Shown one piece after another: positions 41,977 to 50,042 of a DNA stretch of 64,000 bases. The position numbers and the translations under genes were made by a program. The stretch spans positions 1,426,001 to 1,490,000 of the forward strand of contig NZ_JACHGW010000001.1 in NCBI RefSeq assembly GCF_014202505.1, read 5' to 3'. The notes beneath the pieces are model-generated. The model had not been told where the DNA came from. It was given only the letters and a program-made list of their open reading frames with translations, and ran no database searches. How positions within the stretch are numbered: the first letter of the stretch is position 1; every line of letters begins with the position of its first letter. This DNA comes from Armatimonas rosea (GTDB taxonomy: Bacteria; Armatimonadota; Armatimonadia; Armatimonadales; Armatimonadaceae).

Positions 41977-42864
41977 CTACTTCGTCGGTGGCACCCAGCC
42001 GCGGGGATCGTAGCCGAGGCCGAAGGCATCGGCCATGCGGTTGAAGAAGGCAAATAGCGCCGTGTCGAAGGCCGCCTCGAAGATCTGATCGTCGTTCCAG
42101 CCTGCCTTGCGGAGCGCTTCCACATCGGGATCGCTGACCTTGGCAGGCTCCAGGGTCAGGCGCTTGACAAACTTGAGCAGCTCGCGCTCCTTGGGCGCCA
42201 GCCCCTTGGCTTTCTCGGGCTCGGCCATACCGACCGCATCTACATCACTGAGCTCTTGTCCCTGCGACCGCAGGAATCCACCATGGCTGGACACTCAGTA
42301 CTTACACCGGTTCAGCCCAGACACGTAGGTCGCGACCAGCTCTTTCTGGCGCCGGGTAAGGGCACCGTCGCTGAAGTGCATCATGCCCACGAGCTCCTGC
42401 ACCAAGGCCATCGCCTCCGGCTTGGGGCTCATCGTCCGCATGATCCCCGGAATCTGCCGGACAGTCTTAAAGGGCATCAGCTTCTGAAGCGCCACAAAGC
42501 GCGGGTCGGTGTCCTCCATGACCCAGTCGATCCGGGCGACACTGTTGGCCTTATTGATGAGTGCCATCAGCTCCTGCGGCCCGGTCGCCTTGCCGGTCAG
42601 CCGGCCACGGCGGTCGTAGATCAGGGCGCTGGGGGTGGTCGTGATCTCGTTCTTCTTGGCGATAGGCTCGTCGCCCGTGGTCAGGTGAATGGCCTTGAGC
42701 CCGATGGCGCTGTCTTTGAGCTGGGCCCTGACGCCGTCGAAGAGCTGCTGCTCCATCATGCTCCCGGGGCGGTAGAAGAAAAAGACCGTCGGTTGCTCAG
42801 GGACCAGATGGTTCGTGAAGACAATCTCGGCTCCGGTGGAGACGGGAGAGACAGGCGGTTGCAT
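41977..42864 (-). CDS. predicted selenoprotein: thioredoxin-like domain fused to AhpD-like peroxidase domain (in-frame UGA = Sec190)
   Basis: 295 aa if UGA at 42297-42295 is read as selenocysteine. The adjacent paralogue aligns on both sides of the UGA: it has CKFCLSSHAGF where this gene has CKY-UGA-VSSHGGF. The UGA thus replaces the second Cys of the AhpD CxxC, the peroxidatic one. Glu175, Cys187, Sec190 and His194 have the spacing of AhpD Glu118, Cys130, Cys133 and His137. Downstream, 105 codons stay open and similar to the paralogue. Residues about 20-120 are thioredoxin-like without CxxC (FFFYRPGSMMEQQ). ATG 42864 follows the paralogue stop by 1 nt. AhpD-type proteins reduce peroxides. 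Without Sec machinery it would end at residue 189. Confidence 0.85.
42261..42297 (-). promoter_or_regulatory. bacterial SECIS-like hairpin following the UGA codon
   Basis: On the minus-strand mRNA, 20 nt after the UGA (42297-42295), a 5-bp stem CCUGC/GCAGG (42274-42270 with 42265-42261) closes a GGUC tetraloop. Loop distance (about 25 nt) and a G in the first two loop positions match the general bacterial SECIS model. The apical GGUC is also present in the E. coli fdhF SECIS loop. Confidence 0.8.
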
Positions 42865-42865
42865 C

Positions 42866-43741
42866 TTAGTACTTTGCTCCTGCGGGGCGCGGCCAGCCGC
42901 TGGCGGCGTAGTCGAGGCCGTAGGCGTTGGCCATGCGGTTGAAGAAGGCGAAGAGGGCGGCATCGAAGGTCGCCTCGTAGAGCTCGGGGTCGGTCCAGCC
43001 GGCTTTACGGAGGCTCTCGATATCGCTGTCGGTGATCTTCCAGGGCTCCTCGGTCAGGCGCTTGACATACTCCAGCAGGGCGACATCCTTGGGAGCCAGC
43101 CCGATCGCCTTCTTGGGATCACGGAGCCAGAGCGCATCGATATCCTTGCCGTCCTGGCCGGCCTTGGAGAGAAAGCCCGCGTGGCTACTCAGACAGAACT
43201 TACACTGGTTGAGCGACGAGACATAGGTGGCGATCATCTCCTTGGTCCGCACCTTGAGCTCGCCGTCTTTGAAGTGCATGAGGTTGGCCATGCTGATCAT
43301 CCCTAGCATCGCCTCGGGGCGGAAGCTCATGGCTCGCATGATCCCCGGGAGGCGGCGCACATCGCTGAGGCCCATGCGCTTCTGGATCTCATCGGCCTGC
43401 GGCGATCCCGGCATGGCCCAGTCGATCCGGCCCACATCGCTCGCCTGCATCGCCAGCTTGACGATCTCATCGGTATTGGTCGCCTTGCCGGTCTGGCGGC
43501 CCCGGCGGTCGTAGACCAGCGCCAAGGGGGTCTCGGTCACGGCAAATTTCTTGGCCAGGGGCTCGTCGGTGCTCTTGACCTCGACTCCCCGAAGGGTCAC
43601 CGGGTGGCCGGTCGTGAGCTTCTGCAGGTCGGTGAAGAAGCTACGCTCCATGGAGCTATCCGGGCGAAAGAAGAGATAGATCGTGGCCTGCTCGGCTCCG
43701 AGGGGGGCAGGCAAGTCGTCGGCAGAAGCGGCTTTACTCAT
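42866..43741 (-). CDS. cysteine homologue: thioredoxin-like/AhpD-like carboxymuconolactone decarboxylase family protein
   Basis: 291 aa, full-length Cys version of the downstream selenoprotein gene. Residues about 15-110 form a thioredoxin-like fold without a redox CxxC (FFRPDSSMERSFF, TPLALVYDRRGR). Residues about 130-285 form an AhpD-like domain with Glu168, CKFC at 180-183 and His187. The C-terminus AFFNRMANAYGLDY is shared by both paralogues. It probably reduces peroxides or acts as a thiol oxidoreductase. Start ATG 43741 lies 7 nt after a weak TACCAT box in a short gap divergent from nudC. Confidence 0.85.
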   Translation of the reverse strand: MSKAASADDLPAPLGAEQATIYLFFRPDSSMERSFFTDLQKLTTGHPVTLRGVEVKSTDEPLAKKFAVTETPLALVYDRRGRQTGKATNTDEIVKLAMQASDVGRIDWAMPGSPQADEIQKRMGLSDVRRLPGIMRAMSFRPEAMLGMISMANLMHFKDGELKVRTKEMIATYVSSLNQCKFCLSSHAGFLSKAGQDGKDIDALWLRDPKKAIGLAPKDVALLEYVKRLTEEPWKITDSDIESLRKAGWTDPELYEATFDAALFAFFNRMANAYGLDYAASGWPRPAGAKY

Positions 43742-43763
43742 GCTCTCAATGGTACCATAGCCT

Positions 43764-44582
43764 ATGTTCGTCCGCGCCTATCCCGGCGGCAAGCCCGCCT
43801 CTCCCCCTTCGGGTCCCTCTCTCTTGCTTCCGTTTGTCGCCGACGGTGAGCTGCTGGTCCACCATGACCGCCACGGGGCGCGCCTGCTCCGTGCTGAGAC
43901 CGCTCCCGAGGGGGCGCTCTTTGTCGGCACGCTCGACGGTTTGCCCTGCCTCGCCTACACGCAGCCATCCACCGCCGATGACGATGCCGTGGAGCCAGAA
44001 GACATCAAGCGGCTGGGTCTGCGCTCGCTCTTTGGGCACATGAGCGACGACGAAGTGACGGTTGCGGGCTATGCATCGCAGCTGATCCGCTGGCAGAAAA
44101 ACGCCCGCTTTTGCCCGGCGTGCGGCGGCCCGACCCACAACGACGATGGCTGGAACCAGAAGTGCGCTGCCTGCGGCTTCTCCCACTACCCGCCTGCGAC
44201 CCCCGCGGTGCTGATCCTGGTCCACGACGGCGCGGGCAATATCCTGCTGGCCCAGAAAGAGGGCTGGGGCAAGCGCTACTCCATACTCGCGGGCTTTGTC
44301 GAGCCCGGCGAGTCGCTGGAGGACTGCTGCCGCCGCGAGACGGTCGAGGAAGTGCAGGTCACGGTGGGGGAGTGCACCTACGACGGCAGCCAGCCTTGGC
44401 CGTTCCCCCACCAGCTCATGGTCGGCTTTGTCTGCCGCTACGAGTCCGGCACCATCACCCCCGACCCCACCGAGCTCTCCCACGCCGCCTGGTTCCACCA
44501 CACCGCCCTCCCCGAGCTCCCGCCTTCGTATGCCCTCTCCCGCCAGCTCATCGACCGCTGGGTTGCCCAGCAAGGAAAATAA
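43764..44582 (+). CDS. nudC: NAD(+) diphosphatase / NADH pyrophosphatase
   Basis: 272 aa. NudC hydrolyses NADH or NAD caps of RNA to NMN(H) and AMP. It has a zinc ribbon (CPACGG and CAACGF), the Nudix box GFVEPGESLEDCCRRETVEEVQV (the usual EExG reads EEVQ) and the NudC signature SQPWPFPHQ. Start ATG 43764, divergent from the AhpD-like gene. The stop is followed at once by the next gene. Confidence 0.92.
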   Translation: MFVRAYPGGKPASPPSGPSLLLPFVADGELLVHHDRHGARLLRAETAPEGALFVGTLDGLPCLAYTQPSTADDDAVEPEDIKRLGLRSLFGHMSDDEVTVAGYASQLIRWQKNARFCPACGGPTHNDDGWNQKCAACGFSHYPPATPAVLILVHDGAGNILLAQKEGWGKRYSILAGFVEPGESLEDCCRRETVEEVQVTVGECTYDGSQPWPFPHQLMVGFVCRYESGTITPDPTELSHAAWFHHTALPELPPSYALSRQLIDRWVAQQGK

Positions 44583-45335
44583 ATGATGGAGTCATGGAGC
44601 TTGGATTTGGAGCAGAGTGTACCGATGCACAACGAAGGCTTTCTGGTCTTTGAGGAGGTCTTTCCGCCGGAGCTTCTGGCGAGCGTGACGGAGCGTATCG
44701 AGAGCTACCAAAAGCGGCATGAGGCGGCGATTGCGGCCAAGGGGGGAGTCGAGGGCATCTCCCGCGCAAGCGAGATCACTTTTACGTCGCACCTGGCAGA
44801 GAACGATCCGGAGCTTCTGGCCTTCTGCCGCCACCCGGCGATTGTCGCACTGGGAACGACATTTCTTGGCCGTGACGTCGATCTCTACTGGAACCAGGCG
44901 GTCTTTAAGCTGCCTGAAGGGGAGAAGCAGTTTCCGTGGCACCAGGACGATGGCTACACCCCCGTTAGCCCGTCGCCCTATCTCACGCTCTGGATCGCAC
45001 TCAACGATGCCACGGTGGAGAATGGCTGTGTCTGGGTGCGGCCCGGCTCGCACAAAAACGGCCTGGTTCCCCACAAGCAGACCCCGATTGGCCTCGCTTG
45101 CCACGCGCTCGACCACCCCGACCAGGGAATTCCGGTGCCCGTGCCCGCGGGCTCCATTGTCGCCTTCTGGTCGCTGCTGATGCACAAGAGCGGGGTGAAT
45201 GTCTCGTCGGGGCCACGGAAAGCCTACATTGTCCAGCTTGCGAAGGCAGGGCTGGTGAGTCTGCGGACGGGGGAGCCGATCCCGAATCTGCTGCCCATTG
45301 CCCGAGATCGTGTCGTTTGTGGAAAATCCCACTAA
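44583..45335 (+). CDS. phytanoyl-CoA dioxygenase (PhyH) family oxygenase
   Basis: 250 aa Fe(II)/2-oxoglutarate oxygenase: WHQDDGYTPV gives His and Asp ligands, LLMHKSGVN the distal His. Two in-frame ATGs (44583 and 44586) follow the nudC stop with no gap, so it is co-translated with nudC. Substrate unknown. It is the second PhyH gene within 5 kb. Confidence 0.87.
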   Translation: MMESWSLDLEQSVPMHNEGFLVFEEVFPPELLASVTERIESYQKRHEAAIAAKGGVEGISRASEITFTSHLAENDPELLAFCRHPAIVALGTTFLGRDVDLYWNQAVFKLPEGEKQFPWHQDDGYTPVSPSPYLTLWIALNDATVENGCVWVRPGSHKNGLVPHKQTPIGLACHALDHPDQGIPVPVPAGSIVAFWSLLMHKSGVNVSSGPRKAYIVQLAKAGLVSLRTGEPIPNLLPIARDRVVCGKSH

Positions 45336-45371
45336 GGAACAAATTTGTAAATGCCGAGGTATAATGACTGA

Positions 45372-45508
45372 GTCCATCACGTAGTGACCCTGGGTCAGCC
45401 TCCGAAGCGGGCGGCTGTTTACTGGGAGGTCCTACGGCTCTCAACGAAGAGTACGGAGCAGATGGGGACAAGGCGCGGCGGGTATCCCGTCGCGCCTTTC
45501 TCGTTTTT
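45372..45508 (+). ncRNA. structured leader or small RNA with its own promoter and terminator
   Basis: TATAAT at 45360-45365 would start a transcript near 45372. Hairpins include TCAC/GTGA around a GTA loop, TGACCC/GGGTCA, and CAGCC...GGCTG enclosing CCG/CGG. The RNA ends in a 13-bp terminator stem (45470-45482 with 45486-45498, one G-U) followed by CTCGTTTTT. The next gene starts 54 nt later without a clear promoter, so this could be an attenuator or riboswitch, or a free sRNA. No known RNA family was recognised. Confidence 0.5.
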
Positions 45509-45561
45509 GACGTTAGAATAGAGAGTGGCATTTCAAATGCTTGGATGAAGGAGAAAGAAAG

Positions 45562-45996
45562 ATGAAACGTGTTACTGCTGCGGTCTTTGCCGTGGGGATG
45601 CTGAGTGGCTTGGTGGTTGCCCGGAGCGCGAGCGCACAGCTCGACAGCCTGCTCAAGGGGGGGGCGATCATTGTCGCGATCGACAAATTCGGCGGCGATA
45701 TCAACAACTTTGTGGACAAGCTCGTGGGCAACCCGCCTCGGACAGCGGAGACCCGTGTGGTGCCGATCCTCTCGCTGGGCAAGGGCACCTACGCCGGAGC
45801 GGCGCAGATCACCGGTCCCAAGGCCCAGGTGGATAAAGTCCGCGCCATCGCCCAGATCGAGGGGGATGCGCGCCTTGGGCTGCAGATCCGTGTCAAGGGC
45901 CTCATTCCCATTGAGAGCCGCGAGGTCAAGAACCTAGACTCCCTGAAGCGTGTCGCAGGAGTGGGGATCACCGGCCTGATCGACGCCAAGCTGTAG
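45562..45996 (+). CDS. small exported protein, unknown
   Basis: 144 aa. Signal peptide (VTAAVFAVGMLSGLVVARSASAQ) followed by a mixed alpha/beta domain (GGAIIVAIDKFGGDINNFVDKL, TYAGAAQITGPKAQVDKVRAIAQIEGD). ATG 45562 follows GAAGGAG. No family recognised. It sits between a terminated leader RNA upstream and a bidirectional terminator downstream. Confidence 0.7.
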   Translation: MKRVTAAVFAVGMLSGLVVARSASAQLDSLLKGGAIIVAIDKFGGDINNFVDKLVGNPPRTAETRVVPILSLGKGTYAGAAQITGPKAQVDKVRAIAQIEGDARLGLQIRVKGLIPIESREVKNLDSLKRVAGVGITGLIDAKL

Positions 45997-46001
45997 GCCG
46001 T

Positions 46002-46043
46002 AAAAAAACCGCGGTCCGGAGCGCTCCGGACCGCGGTTTTTTT
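46002..46043. terminator. bidirectional terminator
   Basis: Perfect palindrome with 21-nt arms centred between 46022 and 46023: an A tract, CCGCGGTCCGGAGC, its complement, then a T tract. It can terminate the plus gene ending at 45996 and the minus gene ending at 46048. Confidence 0.93.
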
Positions 46044-46047
46044 GTTT

Positions 46048-47415
46048 TTAGAAGAGCTGCTGTAGCTTTCCGGTGGAGTCGCCGAGGGTCTCGCCGGGGA
46101 CTCCGAAGCGATCCAGCATCGTGATCAGCAGGTTGCTCATCGGGGTCTTGTCGGCGTAGCGGACGTGGCGGCCGGTCTTGATCGCCCCGCCACCCTTGCC
46201 ACAGAGCAGGAGCGGGAGATCGTTGTGGTTGTGCCGGTCACCGTCGCTGATCCCCGCGCCGTAGAGAAGCATCGTGTTGTCCAGAAGCGTCTTATCGCCC
46301 TCTTTGATGCTCTGCATTTTATTGAGGATGTAGGCCAGCTGCTCGGTGTGGTACTGGTTGATCTTGCGGAGCTTCTCCAGCTTGTCCGAGTCGCGGCCGT
46401 GGTGCGAGAGGTCGTGGTGGCCCTCGTTGATCCCGATATTGCGGTACGCTCGCCCCGAGCCCTCGTCGGCGAGCATGAAGGTCGAGATGCGGGTGATATC
46501 GGCCTGGAACGCCAGTACCATCATGTCGCCCAGGAGCTGAATCTGCTGGGGGTAGTCTAGAGCGCCCTGGCCTGGCGTGGGGAAGCGCTGCTGGAAGTTC
46601 TCTGCGGTCGCGCCCGTGGCCTTGCTGGCCTTCTCCAAGAACTCAATCCGGCGCTCGATCTCACGAATCCCGGTAAAGTACTCGTCGAGCTTCTGCCGGT
46701 CGTGCGCCCCGAGCTTTTTCTGCAGGCTCGTCGCATCGTCCTTGACAAAGTCCAAGATGCTCTGGTTGTAGCGCTGGCGCTTGGCCCGCGCCGCCGCAGA
46801 CTCATTGACATTCTCGACTTTAAAGAGCCGCTCGAAGACCAAGCGCGGGCTATCTTCTTTGGCAACGGGTGTGGTGTCGGAGCGCCAGGAGATCGTGTGG
46901 GAGTAGGCGCAGGAGTAGCCCGAGTCGCAGTTGCCCGCCATCGAGCCGCGCTCACAGCCGAGCTCCAGGCTCGGGAAGAGGGTCTGGTGGCCGCGCTTGA
47001 GGGCCGCGAGCTGGTCGGCGGAGATACCCGCTTTGATATTGGCTCCATCGGTCTTGCGCGGGTGGCAGCCGGTCAGCCACGCCGCCGCGGAGCGTGCATG
47101 GTCGCCCGCGCCATCGAGTTGCGCCTCGGCACCGTACTGCGAGAGGCCCGTGAGCACATTGATCGAGTTTTTAAAGGCCGCCAGCGGCTCCAGGGTCGAG
47201 GGAAGTGCCGTGAGCGCGCCCTCGTACTCGGGAGTCCAGTGCTTCATGTTGATGCCATTGGGCACGAAGAGAAACGCCATGCGCACCGGCGCACTTCCCT
47301 TGCCGCTCTGTGCCAGCGCACTCTGAGGGAGCATCGCCTCCAGAAAGGGCAGCGCCATGGCTGTGCCCGCCCCCCGCAGGAGCAGTCGTCGCGAGATCAA
47401 TGCATCGTTACTCAT
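46048..47415 (-). CDS. DUF1552 domain exported protein
   Basis: 455 aa. The N-terminus SRRLLLRGAGTAMALPFLEA is a twin-arginine-type signal. The body has DUF1552 hallmarks (FLFVPNGINMKHWTP, GLSQYGAEAQLDGAGDHARSAAAWLTG, MLADEGSGRAYRNIGINEGHHDLSHH). Such proteins pair with DUF1592-type cytochromes in Planctomycetota and relatives; their reaction is not established. ATG 47415 follows AAAGGCG. Same strand as and downstream of the DUF1592 gene, separated by an inverted repeat. Confidence 0.87.
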   Translation of the reverse strand: MSNDALISRRLLLRGAGTAMALPFLEAMLPQSALAQSGKGSAPVRMAFLFVPNGINMKHWTPEYEGALTALPSTLEPLAAFKNSINVLTGLSQYGAEAQLDGAGDHARSAAAWLTGCHPRKTDGANIKAGISADQLAALKRGHQTLFPSLELGCERGSMAGNCDSGYSCAYSHTISWRSDTTPVAKEDSPRLVFERLFKVENVNESAAARAKRQRYNQSILDFVKDDATSLQKKLGAHDRQKLDEYFTGIREIERRIEFLEKASKATGATAENFQQRFPTPGQGALDYPQQIQLLGDMMVLAFQADITRISTFMLADEGSGRAYRNIGINEGHHDLSHHGRDSDKLEKLRKINQYHTEQLAYILNKMQSIKEGDKTLLDNTMLLYGAGISDGDRHNHNDLPLLLCGKGGGAIKTGRHVRYADKTPMSNLLITMLDRFGVPGETLGDSTGKLQQLF

Positions 47416-47434
47416 AACGGTTTCGCCTTTCGCC

Positions 47435-47555
47435 GGGCATTGAAATACCCGTCTCCAAACCAATCGCGTCCCGGGGACGCCTCGAGTTTCAGGGGCCTAC
47501 TTGCTCGCGTCCTCGGGACGCTCCACAAGAGTGCCAGCTGGGTATTTCAATGCCC
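47435..47555. repeat. inverted repeat between DUF1592 and DUF1552 genes
   Basis: 16-bp perfect arms, 47435-47450 (GGGCATTGAAATACCC) and 47540-47555. Each arm is itself nearly palindromic (GGGxATT/AATxCCC). Between them lie two GCGTCC...GGACGC near-palindromes (about 47466-47480 and 47506-47520). The right arm encodes the last residues (AGH) and the stop of the DUF1592 protein. Confidence 0.75.
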
Positions 47556-49901
47556 AGCACTCTTCTTGCCGGACTCGTCCCCGCGCCGCTCACGGAAGGG
47601 GACACTGGTCACGACGGCTTCGACTATCGCGGAGAACTTGTAGCCTTTATTCTCTACCGATTTTGTCATGCTGTCAAGGTTGCACTTGTCGGTGCGCTCC
47701 ACGCCGCGCCCGAGGGCGTAGGTGAGGAGGCGATCCGTTAAAGTGTGGGTGAACTGGGTCTTCTTCTTCAGGAGCACTTTCTTGAGCTCCGACGGCCCGC
47801 TGAACTTGCTGCCATCGGGGAGGACTCCTGCGGTGTCGATCGGCTTGCCGCCATCGTCGGTGCGCCAGCGGCCCACGAGGTCGTAGTTCTCCAGCGCGAG
47901 GCCAATCGCGTCCATCTGCGTGTGGCAGTTGGCGCAGGCGGGGTTGGTGCGGTGGATCTCCAAGCGCTTGCGGAGAGTCTCAGCCGTGATCGCGCCTTTC
48001 TGTGCCTCCAGGAGCGGGACATTGGGCGGCGGCGGTGGCGGCGGTGTGCCTAGCAGGTTGTCCAGTACCCACTTGCCACGCTTGACCGGCGAGGTCCGGC
48101 TGGGGTTGCTGGTCAGGGTCAGCACCGAGGCCATCGAGAGGATGCCGCCCCGCTGGCCGGCAGGGAGCTTCACGCGCTGGAAGCCCTCGCCCGTAATCTC
48201 GGGGAGGCCGTAGAACTTGGCGAGCGGCGCGTTGACATAGGAGTAGTCGGCGTCGAGGAACTCCAGGACGCTCCTATCTTCCTGCACGACTCCGGTAAAG
48301 AAGCGCAGGGTCTCGGTCTCCATGGCGTTGCGTAGAGCGGGGCTGAAGGCGGGGTCGCCGGGCTGGGCGGCGGCGAGCTTGCGTAGCTGGAGCCACTGGC
48401 CCGCGAAGTTCTCGGCGAGCGCGGCGGCCTTGGGATCGCGCATCATGCGCCGGGCCTGGGCCACGAGCACCGCGGGGTCTTTGAGCTTGCCGGAGTCGGC
48501 GACCCGCAGCAGCTCATCGTCGGGCATGCTCGACCAGAGAAAATAGGAGAGCCGTGTCGCCAGCTCGTAGTCGTTGAGGAGCCGACGGGCCGTGGGATCG
48601 TCGGGCTTGGCATCCGGCTCCGGGCGGAAGAGGAAGCTCGGCGACGATAAGATCGCGCGGACCGCGAGCTGGATGCCCTCGGGGAACTCGTCGCGCTTTT
48701 TCGCCTCCCGCGCTAGGTGGGTCAGCGCGACCAGCTTGTTCTTCTCTTGCAGGGTGGGCGGGCGGCGGAACGCGCGCTTGGCCAGAGGATCGAGCACAGC
48801 GTGCGCGGCGGCGTCCCAGGCGGCATCGGTGTCGTTGGTCGGGAGGGCGAAGCTCAGGCCCCGCTTGACACTGGCCGGCGGCTGGAGCTCGATGTAGTTG
48901 ATGTAGAGGTTGCGGTCTTGCTGCTTGCGGCGAAACGGCAGGTCCTGCGGGTCGCGATCGTTGTTGTTGAGGAAGGTCGCGGAGATTTTGTGCTTGCCCG
49001 GCTGGTCAATCGTGAGTGTAAAGGCGGAGAGCTGCGGCTTCTGCACGGTCGCGGGAACCTCAATGACTTGAACTTGCTTGCCATCGAGTGCCACACCCAT
49101 CAGGGTCGCGCGGGGCTCGGCGTGCTGCTCGTAGGCCTCGATACGGAGCGTGTAGGTGCCGGCGACCGGAAAATCAAAGCTCGCGGTGGCCGTGTCGCCC
49201 GTCCGCCCCAGCTCGAAGCCCTCGCTGGAGCCACCCCCGCCACCCCCAAGGCCTGCGAGCTGGCGTGCGGTCACACGGATGGGCTTGGCACCCGCGCCGG
49301 GTGGGACAACCGCCTCCTCCGCGACTTTCTCCGCGGCGCTGAGGTACTTCTCCATCAAGAGAGGGGAGATCGAGAGCACATCGCCGATATTGTCGAAGCC
49401 ATAGCCCACATCGTCGTTGGGGAACTCATCGGCGGGCCGTAGGGTCACCCCGAGCAGGTCGCGGATCGTGTTGTTGTACTCGGCCCGATTCAGGCGGCGC
49501 ATCGTCACGCGCCCCGGGTCGTTGAGCTGGCAGTCCACCTGCGAGAACAGGCTCTCTAGCGTGTGCCCAATCCGCTCGCGCTCCGCCGCCGTGGGCTGGG
49601 GCATGTCAGCAGGCGGCATCCGGTTCTCCAAGACAGCCGGCCCGACTTTGTCCCAGACCGCACGGTTCTTCAGCGCCGCTTGGAAGGTCTTCTCTAGGTT
49701 CAAGCTAACACCCGCCGTGCCGTTGGGGGCCTTATGGCAGGGGACGCAGTATTTTGCCACCAGCGGGGCGACATCGCGCTCAAATCCAGCGGTGCTTTGT
49801 GTGGCCTTCGTTGTCTTTTGTTGCGGACGCGCCGCCGCGCCTAGTCCGACTAGGGCGGCTAAGGGCAAGGCAGCCAGCACGATGTGATTTTTTCGGTTCA
49901 T
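47547..49901 (-). CDS. DUF1592/DUF1588/DUF1585 planctomycete-type cytochrome protein
   Basis: 784 aa. Signal peptide, then a c-type heme site (KYCVPCHKAPNG) in a PSCyt-like domain. RRLNRAEYNNTIRDLLG follows (DUF1587), then a beta-sandwich carbohydrate-binding-like insert with a Gly run, and the DUF1592/1588/1585 block (YFLWSSMPDDELL, GGILSMASVLTLTSNPSRTSPVKRG, NCHTQMDAIGLALENYD). A second Cys pair there resembles CxxCH reduced to CANCH. It is likely periplasmic electron transfer or polymer oxidation with DUF1552. No Shine-Dalgarno before ATG 49901. Confidence 0.88.
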   Translation of the reverse strand: MNRKNHIVLAALPLAALVGLGAAARPQQKTTKATQSTAGFERDVAPLVAKYCVPCHKAPNGTAGVSLNLEKTFQAALKNRAVWDKVGPAVLENRMPPADMPQPTAAERERIGHTLESLFSQVDCQLNDPGRVTMRRLNRAEYNNTIRDLLGVTLRPADEFPNDDVGYGFDNIGDVLSISPLLMEKYLSAAEKVAEEAVVPPGAGAKPIRVTARQLAGLGGGGGGSSEGFELGRTGDTATASFDFPVAGTYTLRIEAYEQHAEPRATLMGVALDGKQVQVIEVPATVQKPQLSAFTLTIDQPGKHKISATFLNNNDRDPQDLPFRRKQQDRNLYINYIELQPPASVKRGLSFALPTNDTDAAWDAAAHAVLDPLAKRAFRRPPTLQEKNKLVALTHLAREAKKRDEFPEGIQLAVRAILSSPSFLFRPEPDAKPDDPTARRLLNDYELATRLSYFLWSSMPDDELLRVADSGKLKDPAVLVAQARRMMRDPKAAALAENFAGQWLQLRKLAAAQPGDPAFSPALRNAMETETLRFFTGVVQEDRSVLEFLDADYSYVNAPLAKFYGLPEITGEGFQRVKLPAGQRGGILSMASVLTLTSNPSRTSPVKRGKWVLDNLLGTPPPPPPPNVPLLEAQKGAITAETLRKRLEIHRTNPACANCHTQMDAIGLALENYDLVGRWRTDDGGKPIDTAGVLPDGSKFSGPSELKKVLLKKKTQFTHTLTDRLLTYALGRGVERTDKCNLDSMTKSVENKGYKFSAIVEAVVTSVPFRERRGDESGKKSAGH

Positions 49902-49913
49902 GTTTTTATGTCT

Positions 49914-50028
49914 GGACGGTAAACGTCCCTCTATGGGGCGTCGTGCCTCCGCCGTTCGCTTCGCTCAGATTTTACCGACGAGGCACGAGGAGGCGGCCGA
50001 AGGCCCAAGAGCCGGACGTTTACCGTCC
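49914..50028. repeat. palindromic element, second copy of the 24241-24375 family
   Basis: Arms 49914-49928 (GGACGGTAAACGTCC) and 50014-50028 are perfectly complementary. The core (TATGGGGCGTCGT, CTCCGCCG, TCGCTTCGCTC, ACGAGGAGGCGGCCGAAGGCCC in parts) matches the first copy. The five central arm bases differ from the first copy on both sides in a compensating way. It fills the DUF1592-anSME gap. Confidence 0.8.
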
Positions 50029-50042
50029 AAGCTTAATTCGTT

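Noticed and set aside
41977-42963. Two separate genes or a pseudogene split by a stop codon (42295-42963 and 41977-42294)
   Set aside because: The TGA falls exactly on the catalytic Cys position, the frame is preserved and homologous on both sides, and a SECIS-like hairpin follows. Selenocysteine explains all three, whereas random decay does not.
45372-45508. SRP RNA, 6S RNA or a common riboswitch
   Set aside because: A CTGTTTAC stretch recalls SRP RNA, but the conserved GGAA-loop helix is missing. No other family consensus could be matched by eye, so it is left unnamed.
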